Assembly: GCA_013823635.1 (NCBI GenBank)
Contig: PNML01000010.1
Span: forward strand, 1 to 51,810
Reading direction: 5' to 3'
Length of the DNA stretch: 51,810 nt
Source of the DNA: Polaromonas sp.
GTDB lineage: Bacteria > Pseudomonadota > Gammaproteobacteria > Burkholderiales > Burkholderiaceae_C
The first letter of the stretch is position 1, and every line of letters begins with the position of its first letter. The position numbers and the translations under genes are program-made. Positions 27,216 to 34,651 of the stretch are shown here, piece after piece. Below the pieces are notes generated by a model. That model was given only the letters and a program-made list of their open reading frames with translations, searched no databases and was not told where the DNA came from.

Positions 27216-28478
27216 ATGGCACAGGAATGGTTTTCGCGCACTCGACGGCGTGTGGTGCAGGGCACGGCCCTGGGTTGGGCCGCGCTGGCCACCGGCTGCG
27301 CGGCCGTGGGGGGCACGGCCAAACCCCGTGTGGTGGTGGTGGGCGGGGGGTGGGGTGGCTTGGGCGCGGTGCGCAGCCTGGTGGAGGGTGGCAAGGTCGA
27401 CGTGACGCTGATCGAACCCAACGACGCCTTCATGTCCTGCCCCATGAGCGCGTTGTACGTGGCCGGTTTTCAGCCCGCTTCGTATGTGCAGCGCAGCTAC
27501 CAGGGGGTGGATGCGCTGGGCATCCGCCGCGTGCGCGAGCGGGTGCTGGAGGTGGACCGGGCCAAGTCGCAGGTCGTCACGGCCACGCAGCGCATCGGTT
27601 ACGACTTTCTGGTGCTGTCGCTGGGCGTGGAGTACATGGAAGAGGGCATACAGGGCTATGCCCAGGCGCGGGCGCAGTTGCCGGTGGGTTTTCGCGCCTT
27701 TGAGCAGCAGGCGGTGCGCCAGCAGGTGGACGAGTTTCTGGTCAAGGGCGGCACCTTTGTCATCAGCGCGCCCAAGCCGCCCTACCGCTGCCCGCCCGCG
27801 CCCTACGAGCGGGCGTTTTTGCTCGCCGAGCAAATGAAGCGAAAGGGCACCAAGGGCAAGATCATCCTGCTGGATGCCAATTCGCAGCCCACGCCGCCGC
27901 CCATTGCCAAGCCCATCCTGAATGCCATGTCCTCTGTCTACAAGGGACAGATCGAGTACCTGACCAGCGTGGACATCCGGGCGGTGGACATGGGCCAACG
28001 CAGCCTGCACACCAGCGAGGGTGAGGTGCCGTTTCAGCACGCCAACCTGGTGTTGCCCATGCGGGCACCGGCGCTCATTCGCCAGGCGGGTTTGGGCGAG
28101 CGGTGGGCGGCCATCAAGCTGCCCAGCTTTCAGGCGCAGGCGGATGCGCAGGTGTATGTGATCGGCGATGCGCAGGGTTCGCCCCTGCCCAAAAGCGGCC
28201 ATGTGGCCTTCAACGCCGGCAAGCAGGTGGCCGAGGACATCTTGGAGCGCGTGGCGGGCAAAGCCCCGGCGGTGGCCACGGGCACGGTGGACCTGCCCAC
28301 CGGCATATGCTGGGCCAAGGTGACCGAAAAAGAGGCCATCAACATCAACGTGACCGCCAGCATGGAGCCCGGGCAGGCCCCCAAGCTGAAGTTCACGGTG
28401 GACGAGGTGCACAACGCCCGCTCGGGCGCGGGGGCGAGCAGCTGGGCCAACGGCATGTGGAAAGCCATGCTGGGCTGA
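27216..28478 (+). CDS. Flavocytochrome c sulfide dehydrogenase flavoprotein-like FAD oxidoreductase (FccB/SoxF-like)
   Basis: FAD-dependent oxidoreductase of 420 aa related to the flavoprotein subunit of sulfide dehydrogenase. A twin-arginine-like leader (RTRRRVVQG, then GWAALATGCAAV) suggests export folded to the periplasm, possibly with a lipid-modified Cys. The dinucleotide fold KPRVVVVGGGWGGLGAV follows. The family redox-cysteine motif KPPYRCPPAPYERA and the FAD motif VYVIGDAQGSPLPKSGHVAFNAG are present. Start ATG 27216 has AGGAGG at 27205-27210. No cytochrome c subunit gene (fccA/soxE) is adjacent, so its electron acceptor is unclear. Confidence 0.84.
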   Translation: MAQEWFSRTRRRVVQGTALGWAALATGCAAVGGTAKPRVVVVGGGWGGLGAVRSLVEGGKVDVTLIEPNDAFMSCPMSALYVAGFQPASYVQRSYQGVDALGIRRVRERVLEVDRAKSQVVTATQRIGYDFLVLSLGVEYMEEGIQGYAQARAQLPVGFRAFEQQAVRQQVDEFLVKGGTFVISAPKPPYRCPPAPYERAFLLAEQMKRKGTKGKIILLDANSQPTPPPIAKPILNAMSSVYKGQIEYLTSVDIRAVDMGQRSLHTSEGEVPFQHANLVLPMRAPALIRQAGLGERWAAIKLPSFQAQADAQVYVIGDAQGSPLPKSGHVAFNAGKQVAEDILERVAGKAPAVATGTVDLPTGICWAKVTEKEAININVTASMEPGQAPKLKFTVDEVHNARSGAGASSWANGMWKAMLG

Positions 28479-28563
28479 CGCCCGTCCACCACCCACCGCC
28501 TCGTCACGCGGGCTTTGGCCTGAGTGGCGCGGGTGGGGGCATGGCTGGGGATAATCCCTGGCC

Positions 28564-29799
28564 ATGACCTCCAAGTCCCAACAAACCATCATCGTCGGCC
28601 TCAGCGGGGGCGTGGATTCGGCCGTGAGCGCCTGGCTGCTCAAGCAGCAGGGCCACCACGTCATCGGCATCTTCATGAAAAACTGGGAGGACGACGACAA
28701 CAGCGAATACTGCTCGTCCAACATCGACTTTGTCGATGCCGCCAGCGTGGCCGACGTGATCGGCATCGAGATCGAGCACGTCAACTTCGCCGCCGAGTAC
28801 AAGGACCGTGTGTTTGCCGAGTTTTTGCGCGAATACCAGGCCGGGCGCACGCCCAACCCCGACATCCTGTGCAACGCCGAAATCAAGTTCAAGGCCTTTC
28901 TGGACCATGCCTTTGCGCGCGGCGCCGACAAAATTGCCACCGGCCACTACGCCCGCGTGCGCTGCGTGGGGGCCAACGGTGATTTGCTGCCGGTGGACAC
29001 CGCCCAGCTCGGCGATGGCCGCTTTGAACTGCTCAAGGGCCTGGACCCCAGCAAAGACCAAAGCTACTTTTTGCACCGCCTGACGCAGGCCCAGTTGGCC
29101 AAAACCCTGTTTCCGGTGGGCGAGTTGCACAAAACCGAGGTGCGCCGCATCGCCGCCGACATTGGTTTGCCCAATGCCAAGAAGAAAGACTCCACCGGCA
29201 TCTGCTTCATTGGTGAGCGGCCGTTCAGGGATTTTTTGAACCGCTACATCGCCCACGAACCCGGCCCCATCAAAGACCCGAACGGCCGGGTGCTGGGCCA
29301 GCACCTGGGCCTGAGTTTTTACACCCTGGGCCAGCGGCAGGGCCTGGGCATTGGCGGCGTCAAGGCCAAGGGCGCTGCGTTGAAGGCCGTGCAAAGCCAG
29401 GGTCTGCGCGGCGTGGGCGAACACCAGCCCTGGTTCGTGGCCCGCAAAGACATGGCCGCCAACACGCTGTGGGTGGTGCAAGGCCACGACCACCCCTGGC
29501 TGCTGAGCGAAGGCCTGAACGCCCAAGACCTGAGCTGGACCGCCGGCCAGCCACCAGCACTGACCGAGGTGGACGCCACCGGCCAGCTCCGCCGCCGCCT
29601 GGCAGCCAAAACCCGCTACCGCCAGACCGACGCGCCCTGCTGGCTGAGTGCGGCTCCCCAGGGCGGCTCGCTCACAGGTGGCGCGGACCTCGGCGCCATT
29701 CACCTGGCGTTCGACGAACCCCAGTGGGCGGTCACGCCCGGCCAGTCGGCCGTGCTGTACGACGGTGAGGTGTGCCTGGGCGGTGGGGTGATTGCCTGA
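28564..29799 (+). CDS. mnmA: tRNA-specific 2-thiouridylase
   Basis: Thiolates U34 in the anticodon of Lys, Glu and Gln tRNAs, using sulfur delivered by a persulfide relay. 411 aa. ATP-binding PP-loop [16 protein letters not shown]; catalytic Cys103 in [13 protein letters not shown] and Cys214 in [30 protein letters not shown] in the C-terminal part. It is longer than E. coli MnmA (368 aa), mainly through a loop after the GLGIGG motif (about 262-285). The stop is followed at once by a dispersed AT-rich element separating it from the convergent anti-sigma gene. Confidence 0.96.
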   Translation: MTSKSQQTIIVGLSGGVDSAVSAWLLKQQGHHVIGIFMKNWEDDDNSEYCSSNIDFVDAASVADVIGIEIEHVNFAAEYKDRVFAEFLREYQAGRTPNPDILCNAEIKFKAFLDHAFARGADKIATGHYARVRCVGANGDLLPVDTAQLGDGRFELLKGLDPSKDQSYFLHRLTQAQLAKTLFPVGELHKTEVRRIAADIGLPNAKKKDSTGICFIGERPFRDFLNRYIAHEPGPIKDPNGRVLGQHLGLSFYTLGQRQGLGIGGVKAKGAALKAVQSQGLRGVGEHQPWFVARKDMAANTLWVVQGHDHPWLLSEGLNAQDLSWTAGQPPALTEVDATGQLRRRLAAKTRYRQTDAPCWLSAAPQGGSLTGGADLGAIHLAFDEPQWAVTPGQSAVLYDGEVCLGGGVIA

Positions 29800-29800
29800 G

Positions 29801-29870
29801 GTATTTTTTCAACATAAAAATTGCCTCTATCGCTTTACCCTATTGGGTTTTTAGCTATTGTATTTTGTTT
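29801..29870 (-). repeat. Dispersed AT-rich element, copy 4 (between mnmA and the anti-sigma gene)
   Basis: On the minus strand: ATAGC, 22 nt from AGC to AGC, AGCGATAGAGGCAATTTTTA. The variable middle contains an ACCC-AATA-GGGT hairpin. It starts 2 nt after the mnmA stop. Its ATAGC provides the TAG stop codon (29855-29857) of the anti-sigma gene. Confidence 0.78.
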
Positions 29871-30109
29871 GATGGTTTGTCCTGGGTTGCCCCGGCGGTC
29901 GGCAGCTCCTCCTCGGGCTCGGCCTCGCGGTAGCTGCGCCAGCTGTCCATGGCGCGGCGCATGGTCAGCATCTGTCCTTCAAAACGGTTGCAGGCTTTGC
30001 ACACCAGCAGGTGCACGCGCAGGGCGGCGCGTTCGCCCAGTTCCAGCGGGCGGTCTTCTCGGGCCACCATCAGTTCGGCGGCGCGCTTGCAGGGAATCAT
30101 CCAGTGCAT
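29855..30109 (-). CDS. Small zinc-finger (zf-HC2) anti-sigma factor
   Basis: Protein of 84 aa with a ZAS-type site: His then CxxC in LRVHLLVCKACNRFEGQM. No membrane helix is visible, so it would be a soluble anti-sigma like ChrR/RsrA-class minimal domains. Start ATG 30109 (MHWMIPCKRAAELMVARED). It lies 37 nt downstream of the ECF sigma gene in the same direction, the standard pairing. The last codons and the stop are formed by a dispersed AT-rich element, so the original C-terminus may have been changed. Confidence 0.85.
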   Translation of the reverse strand: MHWMIPCKRAAELMVAREDRPLELGERAALRVHLLVCKACNRFEGQMLTMRRAMDSWRSYREAEPEEELPTAGATQDKPSNKIQ

Positions 30110-30146
30110 GTCGTTCTTTCGGCGGCAGGGGGCGGGTGGCGGGCCG

Positions 30147-30725
30147 TCAGCGGGCGGCGGGCTGGCCAAACCAGTTCAGCTCCAGGCACTCGCGCAGCCT
30201 CAGCCGGGCGCGGTGCAGCAGCACGTACAGGTTGGTCGAGGAAACGCCCAATTCCTTGCAGATGTCGTCGGCCGACAGTTCCAGCCACTCCCGCATCATG
30301 AAAGCGCGGCCCTGGGCGGGGGGCAGTTTGTCCGTGCACAGCTCCAGCACCTCGATGAACTGGCGCTGCCGCAACTCTTGTTCGGGGTTGCCCCAATCGG
30401 CGGGCAGGCTGGCAAAGTGGCCCCGGTCGTTCAGCGGCAGGTCGTCCAGCGGGTCGGCCAGCTCGTCGGGGTCGGCGCTGATGTGGCAGGCCTCGCGGGC
30501 GTTGAGCCGCATCTGGTCCAGCACCTTGAACTTCAGAATGCCCACCAGCCAGGTGCGCAACTGGCTGCGCTGCTCAAACGCGTCGGGCTTGGCCAGCGCG
30601 GCCAGCAGGGTGTCGGACACCGCGTCCTCCGCCCAGGCGGCGTTGCGCAGCTGTCGCATGGCGAATTTCAGCAGCATGGGGCGGTGCTGGGCCAGTTGCT
30701 CAGGCAGGTGGGTGGGCATGGACAT
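30147..30725 (-). CDS. ECF-type RNA polymerase sigma factor
   Basis: Extracytoplasmic-function sigma factor of 192 aa. Region 2: LLKFAMRQLRNAAWAEDAVSDTLLAALAKPDAF and RTWLVGILKFKVLDQMR. Region 4: LPPAQGRAFMMREWLELSADDICKELGV with helix-turn-helix SSTNLYVLLHRARLRLRECL. ATG 30725 or ATG 30719 may start it; neither has a strong ribosome-binding site. Paired with the zinc-finger anti-sigma downstream. The stress sensed is unknown; a thiol-oxidation signal would fit the anti-sigma zinc site (inference). Confidence 0.92.
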   Translation of the reverse strand: MSMPTHLPEQLAQHRPMLLKFAMRQLRNAAWAEDAVSDTLLAALAKPDAFEQRSQLRTWLVGILKFKVLDQMRLNAREACHISADPDELADPLDDLPLNDRGHFASLPADWGNPEQELRQRQFIEVLELCTDKLPPAQGRAFMMREWLELSADDICKELGVSSTNLYVLLHRARLRLRECLELNWFGQPAAR

Positions 30726-30760
30726 CGGTGGAGTGGGCTTGGTGAAGGGCGTCTGGCGAT

Positions 30761-31190
30761 TTACCCCAGTGGGCTCAGCGCCTCGAAGCCCGCGATGACG
30801 TCGAACAGCTCCTCGTCGATGCTGCCCTGGCGCAGGCGGTTGTAGCCTTGGTGCAGTTCGTCCAGCAGTTCGTCGATGTTCTTTTCGGCGCGCTGCATGG
30901 CCGCCAGCCGGCTGGCGTTTTCGCTGGCCATGGACTGGGCGCAGGCGCGAAAGAGCGACACAAACAGGTACTCGCGCACCAGGGCCAGCAGCGTGGCCTC
31001 GCCGGGGCTGAGCACCTCGGGCCACTGCGCCGTGGGCCAGCACCTCCAGTGCCATCCGGCCCTTGTCTGCCCGCAGCAGGGTGTGGATGGCGGGCAGGCA
31101 CTGGTCAAACCGGACATCGACCACGCTGCCCCGAATGGCCACCACACGGCCCGTGTTGGGTGGCGGTGGAGGGGGGGACTGTGTCAAGGC
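30761..31190 (-). pseudogene. Relic of an alternative F-type ATPase operon: 5' end of beta gene joined to 3' end of gamma gene
   Basis: Two out-of-frame fragments sit side by side on the minus strand. From about 31160 to 31030 the frame encodes the very N-terminus of an F1 beta subunit (GRVVAIRGSVVDVRFDQCLP, then IHTLLRADKG and ALEVLAH). From about 31020 to 30761 another frame encodes the C-terminal helix of an F1 gamma subunit (FRACAQSMASENASRLAAM, then AEKNIDELLDELHQGYNRLRQ and DEELFDVIAGFEAL). In N-ATPase operons beta is the first gene and gamma the last, so one internal deletion of several kb explains the join. No start codon for the beta part is apparent. It lies between ssb and the sigma gene. 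Confidence 0.8.
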
Positions 31191-31206
31191 TGGGCCAAGG
31201 TGCCGG

Positions 31207-31743
31207 TTAGAAGGGAATGTCGTCGTCCATGTCGTCAAAGCCGCTGCTGCTGCGGGCGGGGGCCGCAGGTGGCGCCTGGCGTGGGGCCGGGGGCGCGTAA
31301 GCGGGGGCTGCTGGGCGGGCGGCTGCCTGTGGCGGTGGGCGGCGCGCCGGTGCGGGTGCGTCGTAGCCACCCTCGTCGCCGCCACCGTGGCCCGTGCCCA
31401 TGCCTTCACGGCCACCCAGCAGCTGCAGCTCGGTGGCAATGATGTCCACCGTGTTTTTCTCCACGCCCGTGGCCTTGTCCACATAGGTGCCGTATTTCAG
31501 GCGGCCTTCCACGTAGATGGGGCGGCCTTTTTTGACGTATTCGCCGGCAATTTCGGCCAGGCGGTCGTAGAAGGTGACGCGGTGCCACTGCGTGTCTTCC
31601 ACGCTTTCGCCGGTGTCGCGGTTCTTGCGGCGGGTGGAGGTGGCGATGCTGACATTGGCCACGGCCTGGCCGGAGGGCAGGTAGCGGATTTCGGGGTCTC
31701 GGCCGCAGTTGCCGATGAGGATGACTTTGTTGACTGATGCCAT
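31207..31743 (-). CDS. ssb: Single-stranded DNA-binding protein
   Basis: Essential ssDNA-binding protein of replication, repair and recombination. 178 aa. OB fold: MASVNKVILIGNCGRDPEIRYLP, WHRVTFYDRLAEIAGEYVKKG and DIIATELQLLGG. A Gly/Pro/Ala-rich disordered linker follows, and the acidic tip DDMDDDIPF recruits partner enzymes. Start ATG 31743. Directly downstream is the F-ATPase relic. It is divergent from the ClC gene (125 nt between the starts). Confidence 0.97.
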   Translation of the reverse strand: MASVNKVILIGNCGRDPEIRYLPSGQAVANVSIATSTRRKNRDTGESVEDTQWHRVTFYDRLAEIAGEYVKKGRPIYVEGRLKYGTYVDKATGVEKNTVDIIATELQLLGGREGMGTGHGGGDEGGYDAPAPARRPPPQAAARPAAPAYAPPAPRQAPPAAPARSSSGFDDMDDDIPF

Positions 31744-31868
31744 GGCTGTGTCGCTGGAATGAAGGTTGCTTTGGGGACAGGGTACTCGCACCGAGCCCGT
31801 TGACCCTGATTGTGCAGCACCCTTACAGCCAACATTTTCGGGCAAGCGATGACAGAATGGGGTGAGTT

Positions 31869-33284
31869 ATGAACCGTGAACCCGACTTTTTCCAGAATCT
31901 CCAGACTGAATTTTCCGACACCCGCCAATGGGTGGACCGCGCCGTGGTGCTGGCCTATGCGGTGATCGCCGGGCTGTTTGTGGTGGCTTTCACGCTTCTC
32001 AGCGAGTGGGCTTTTGGGGTGTTTGAGCGGGTGCAGCACATCAGTCCGTGGCTCACGCTGTTGTGGACGCCGCTGTTGACCGCCGGCATTGTGTGGGTCA
32101 CCCGTGAATTTTTTCGGGGGGCTGCGGGCTCGGGCATTCCCCAGGTCATGGCGGCGCTCACGCCGGGGCTGAACGCTGCTGGGCGCGGGCGTTTTGTGTC
32201 GCTCAGGCTCACGTTTGCCAAGATCGGTTTGTCTTCGCTGGGTTTGCTGGCGGGTCTGTCGGTGGGGCGCGAGGGGCCGTCGGTGCAGGTGGCCGCCGGG
32301 GTCATGCAACACGCCCGGCGCTGGCTGCGGCCAGACTCCAACATCAGCGTGCACGCCTTGCTGGTGGCGGGTGGCTCGGCGGGCATTGCGGCGGCCTTCA
32401 ATGCGCCGCTGGCCGGGGTGGTGTTTGCCATCGAGGAGTTGTCGCGCACCCTGGAGTCGCGCAGCAGCGGCCTGATCATCGCGGCCATTGTGTTGGCCGG
32501 TCTGATGGGGGTGTCCGTGTTTGGCAACCTCACCTATTTTGGCGTCATCAAGGTGCCACCGCTGGCCGTGTCGGCCCTGCTGGAGGGGCTGGTGGTGACG
32601 GTGCTGTGCGGCGTGCTGGGCGGGCTGTTTGCCCGGGTCATGGCCGATTCCCTGACAGGTCGCCACGCTGACCGCTTTTGTGTCTGGCGCAAACGCTGGC
32701 CCATCCATTTTGCCGCCGGGGTTGGGTTGGTCATTGCCATCATGGGGTTGGTCACCCACGGGGCCACCAGCGGCAGCGGTTCGGAGGCGGTGCACCGCAT
32801 GCTGGCGGGCGAGGAGCAAGCCTCACCCGTGTTTGTGGTGCTCAAGTTCATGTCCACCTGGCTCACGGCATGGTGCGGTGCGCCAGGTGGCATTTTTGCC
32901 CCCTCGCTGTCCATTGGTGCGGGTGTGGGGCACAACATCGCGGCGTTCACCTCGCCAGAACTGGGTCCGGCGCTGATTGCGGTGGGCATGGCGGGTTTTC
33001 TGGCGGCGGTGACTCAGGCGCCGCTGACCTCGTTCATCATCGTGATGGAAATGGTCGATGGCCGGGCCATGGTGCTCAGCCTGATGGCGGCGGCCATGCT
33101 GGCCAGCCTGATTTCCCGCATGATCAGCCGCCCGCTCTACAGCACCCTGGCCGAGTTCATGCTGCTCCAGCTGAAGGCCGACGTGGCGCCACCGGCGGCA
33201 CCTTCTGACCCCAGCCCAGCAGCAGCCACACCGTCACCAGCGCCGCACACGCCAGAAACAGCACCTGGGTCCCGCCCCACTTGA
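31869..33284 (+). CDS. ClC-family chloride channel/antiporter
   Basis: Chloride/proton transport protein of 471 aa with about 10-12 helices. Ion-path motifs are conserved: GSGIPQVMAAL, GREGPSVQ (gating Glu) and GGIFAPSLSIG. EE in FAIEELSRTLE matches the internal proton Glu of antiporters. No CBS domain. After about residue 435 the sequence becomes a Pro/Ala/Ser/Thr tail (ADVAPPAAPSDPSPAAATPS). That tail is encoded opposite the end of the MFS gene and is probably a stop-loss extension. Start ATG 31869 (MNREPDFFQNL). Confidence 0.92.
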   Translation: MNREPDFFQNLQTEFSDTRQWVDRAVVLAYAVIAGLFVVAFTLLSEWAFGVFERVQHISPWLTLLWTPLLTAGIVWVTREFFRGAAGSGIPQVMAALTPGLNAAGRGRFVSLRLTFAKIGLSSLGLLAGLSVGREGPSVQVAAGVMQHARRWLRPDSNISVHALLVAGGSAGIAAAFNAPLAGVVFAIEELSRTLESRSSGLIIAAIVLAGLMGVSVFGNLTYFGVIKVPPLAVSALLEGLVVTVLCGVLGGLFARVMADSLTGRHADRFCVWRKRWPIHFAAGVGLVIAIMGLVTHGATSGSGSEAVHRMLAGEEQASPVFVVLKFMSTWLTAWCGAPGGIFAPSLSIGAGVGHNIAAFTSPELGPALIAVGMAGFLAAVTQAPLTSFIIVMEMVDGRAMVLSLMAAAMLASLISRMISRPLYSTLAEFMLLQLKADVAPPAAPSDPSPAAATPSPAPHTPETAPGSRPT

Positions 33285-34404
33285 CCAGCGCGCCGCCCAC
33301 GGCGCCACCCACAAAAAAGCCGAGCGACTGCAGGGTGTTGTACACCCCCAGCGCCGCGCCGCGCGACTCGGGCGGCGCCAGGCGCGACACCAGGCTGGGC
33401 TGGCTGGCTTCCAAAATGTTGAAGCTGACGAAGAACAAAAACAGCAGGGTCACCAGCGGCCACAGCAGGGCGCCTGAGCTGGCCACCCACACAAAACCCA
33501 CCTGCACCCACAGCAGCAGGCCGATGGCGGCGCGCAGCACCCCCCGCAGGTAGCCCCGGCGCTCCAGCGCAAACAACCCACCCAGCAGCACAAACGAGGC
33601 CAGCACCGCGGGCAGGTACACCTGCCAGTGCTGGGCGGGCTGCAGTCCGGTCTGGGTCAGCAAGGCGGGCACGGCCATCCACATGGCCAGTTGCACGGCG
33701 TGCAGCACGAACACGCCCAGGTTCAGGCGCCACAGCGCGGGGTGCCACAGCACGTCGCGCAGCCGCCCGCGGGGGGCGTTGGCGATGTGGGCGGGTTCGG
33801 GCGGTGTCCAGCGCAGCACCACGGCAATGCCCGCCGCGGCCAGCAGGGCGGTCAGCCCGAACACGCCGGGCAAGCCCAGAGCGCCCGCCAGCGGTGGTGC
33901 CACCACCAGCGACAGCGCGAACATCAGGCCAATGCTGGCCCCCACCATGGCCATGCCCTTGGTGCGGACTTCGTCGCGGGTCAGGTCGGCCAGCAGGGCC
34001 GTGACGGCGGCGGAAATGGCCCCCAGCCCCTGCAGGGCACGACCCACCAGCAACCAGTGCACGCTGGGGGCCAGGGCGGCCACCACGCTGCCCAGGGCGA
34101 ACACGCCCAGGCCCAGCACGATCACGCGCTTGCGCCCGAACCGGTCGCTGGCCAACCCCAGCGGCATTTGCATGAAGGCCTGCGTCAGTCCATAGGCCCC
34201 CATGGCCATGCCAATCAGGGCCGGGTCGTCGCCGCCCGGGTAGTGCCGGGCTTCCAGCATGAACACCGGCAGCACCAGGAACAGGCCGAGCATGCGCAAC
34301 GCAAAAATGGCCGCCAGCGACAGGCTGGCCCGCTTCTCCAGCGGGGTCATGCGGGTGGCCGCCACCTGGGACGGCTGGGCAGTGGTGGGTGCAGTGGGGG
34401 TCAT
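33157..34404 (-). CDS. Major facilitator superfamily transporter
   Basis: MFS permease of 415 aa with 12 helices. The signature motif between helices 2 and 3 is LGLASDRFGRKRVIVLG; motif C-like ASIGLMFALSLVVAPPLAG follows. It resembles the drug-efflux branch seen in Burkholderiales, but the substrate is not predictable. Start: ATG 34404 (MTPTAPTTAQ) or ATG 34350 (MTPLEKRASLSLAAIFALRM); the second is closer to the conserved start. Its final 128 bp overlap the 3' coding end of the ClC gene on the other strand. Confidence 0.9.
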   Translation of the reverse strand: MTPTAPTTAQPSQVAATRMTPLEKRASLSLAAIFALRMLGLFLVLPVFMLEARHYPGGDDPALIGMAMGAYGLTQAFMQMPLGLASDRFGRKRVIVLGLGVFALGSVVAALAPSVHWLLVGRALQGLGAISAAVTALLADLTRDEVRTKGMAMVGASIGLMFALSLVVAPPLAGALGLPGVFGLTALLAAAGIAVVLRWTPPEPAHIANAPRGRLRDVLWHPALWRLNLGVFVLHAVQLAMWMAVPALLTQTGLQPAQHWQVYLPAVLASFVLLGGLFALERRGYLRGVLRAAIGLLLWVQVGFVWVASSGALLWPLVTLLFLFFVSFNILEASQPSLVSRLAPPESRGAALGVYNTLQSLGFFVGGAVGGALVKWGGTQVLFLACAALVTVWLLLGWGQKVPPVAPRRPSAGAA

Positions 34405-34651
34405 GGGTGGGTGCACGGCGGCAGGGGCCTGGCGCTGCACGCACCAGGGGTGCGCTCGCCAGGGGCTGCCAACACAGGCGGGGTCGACAAAGCGGCGATT
34501 GTCCCCGATTGGTTGCTGGCTCGCTCTCCTGCACGGCTTGCCCCACCGGAGCGCCCGGTGCGCAGACGCTGGCTGCGACCGATAATGGCCGGTTGCCCCG
34601 GCCACGACCGAGCCGTGCCGCCTTGCCCTGACGAACTTCCGGATATCCCAC

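Noticed and set aside
30147-31484. Reading the ECF sigma gene as a 445-aa protein
   Set aside because: The extra N-terminal part runs through the F-ATPase relic and the antisense of ssb in one open frame. The sigma domain begins at about 30725.
31795-31850. Possible ninth copy of the AT-rich element between ssb and the ClC gene
   Set aside because: It contains CAGC and AAGCGATGACA but the spacing is much shorter than 22 nt and the GGCC-ATTTT end is missing.
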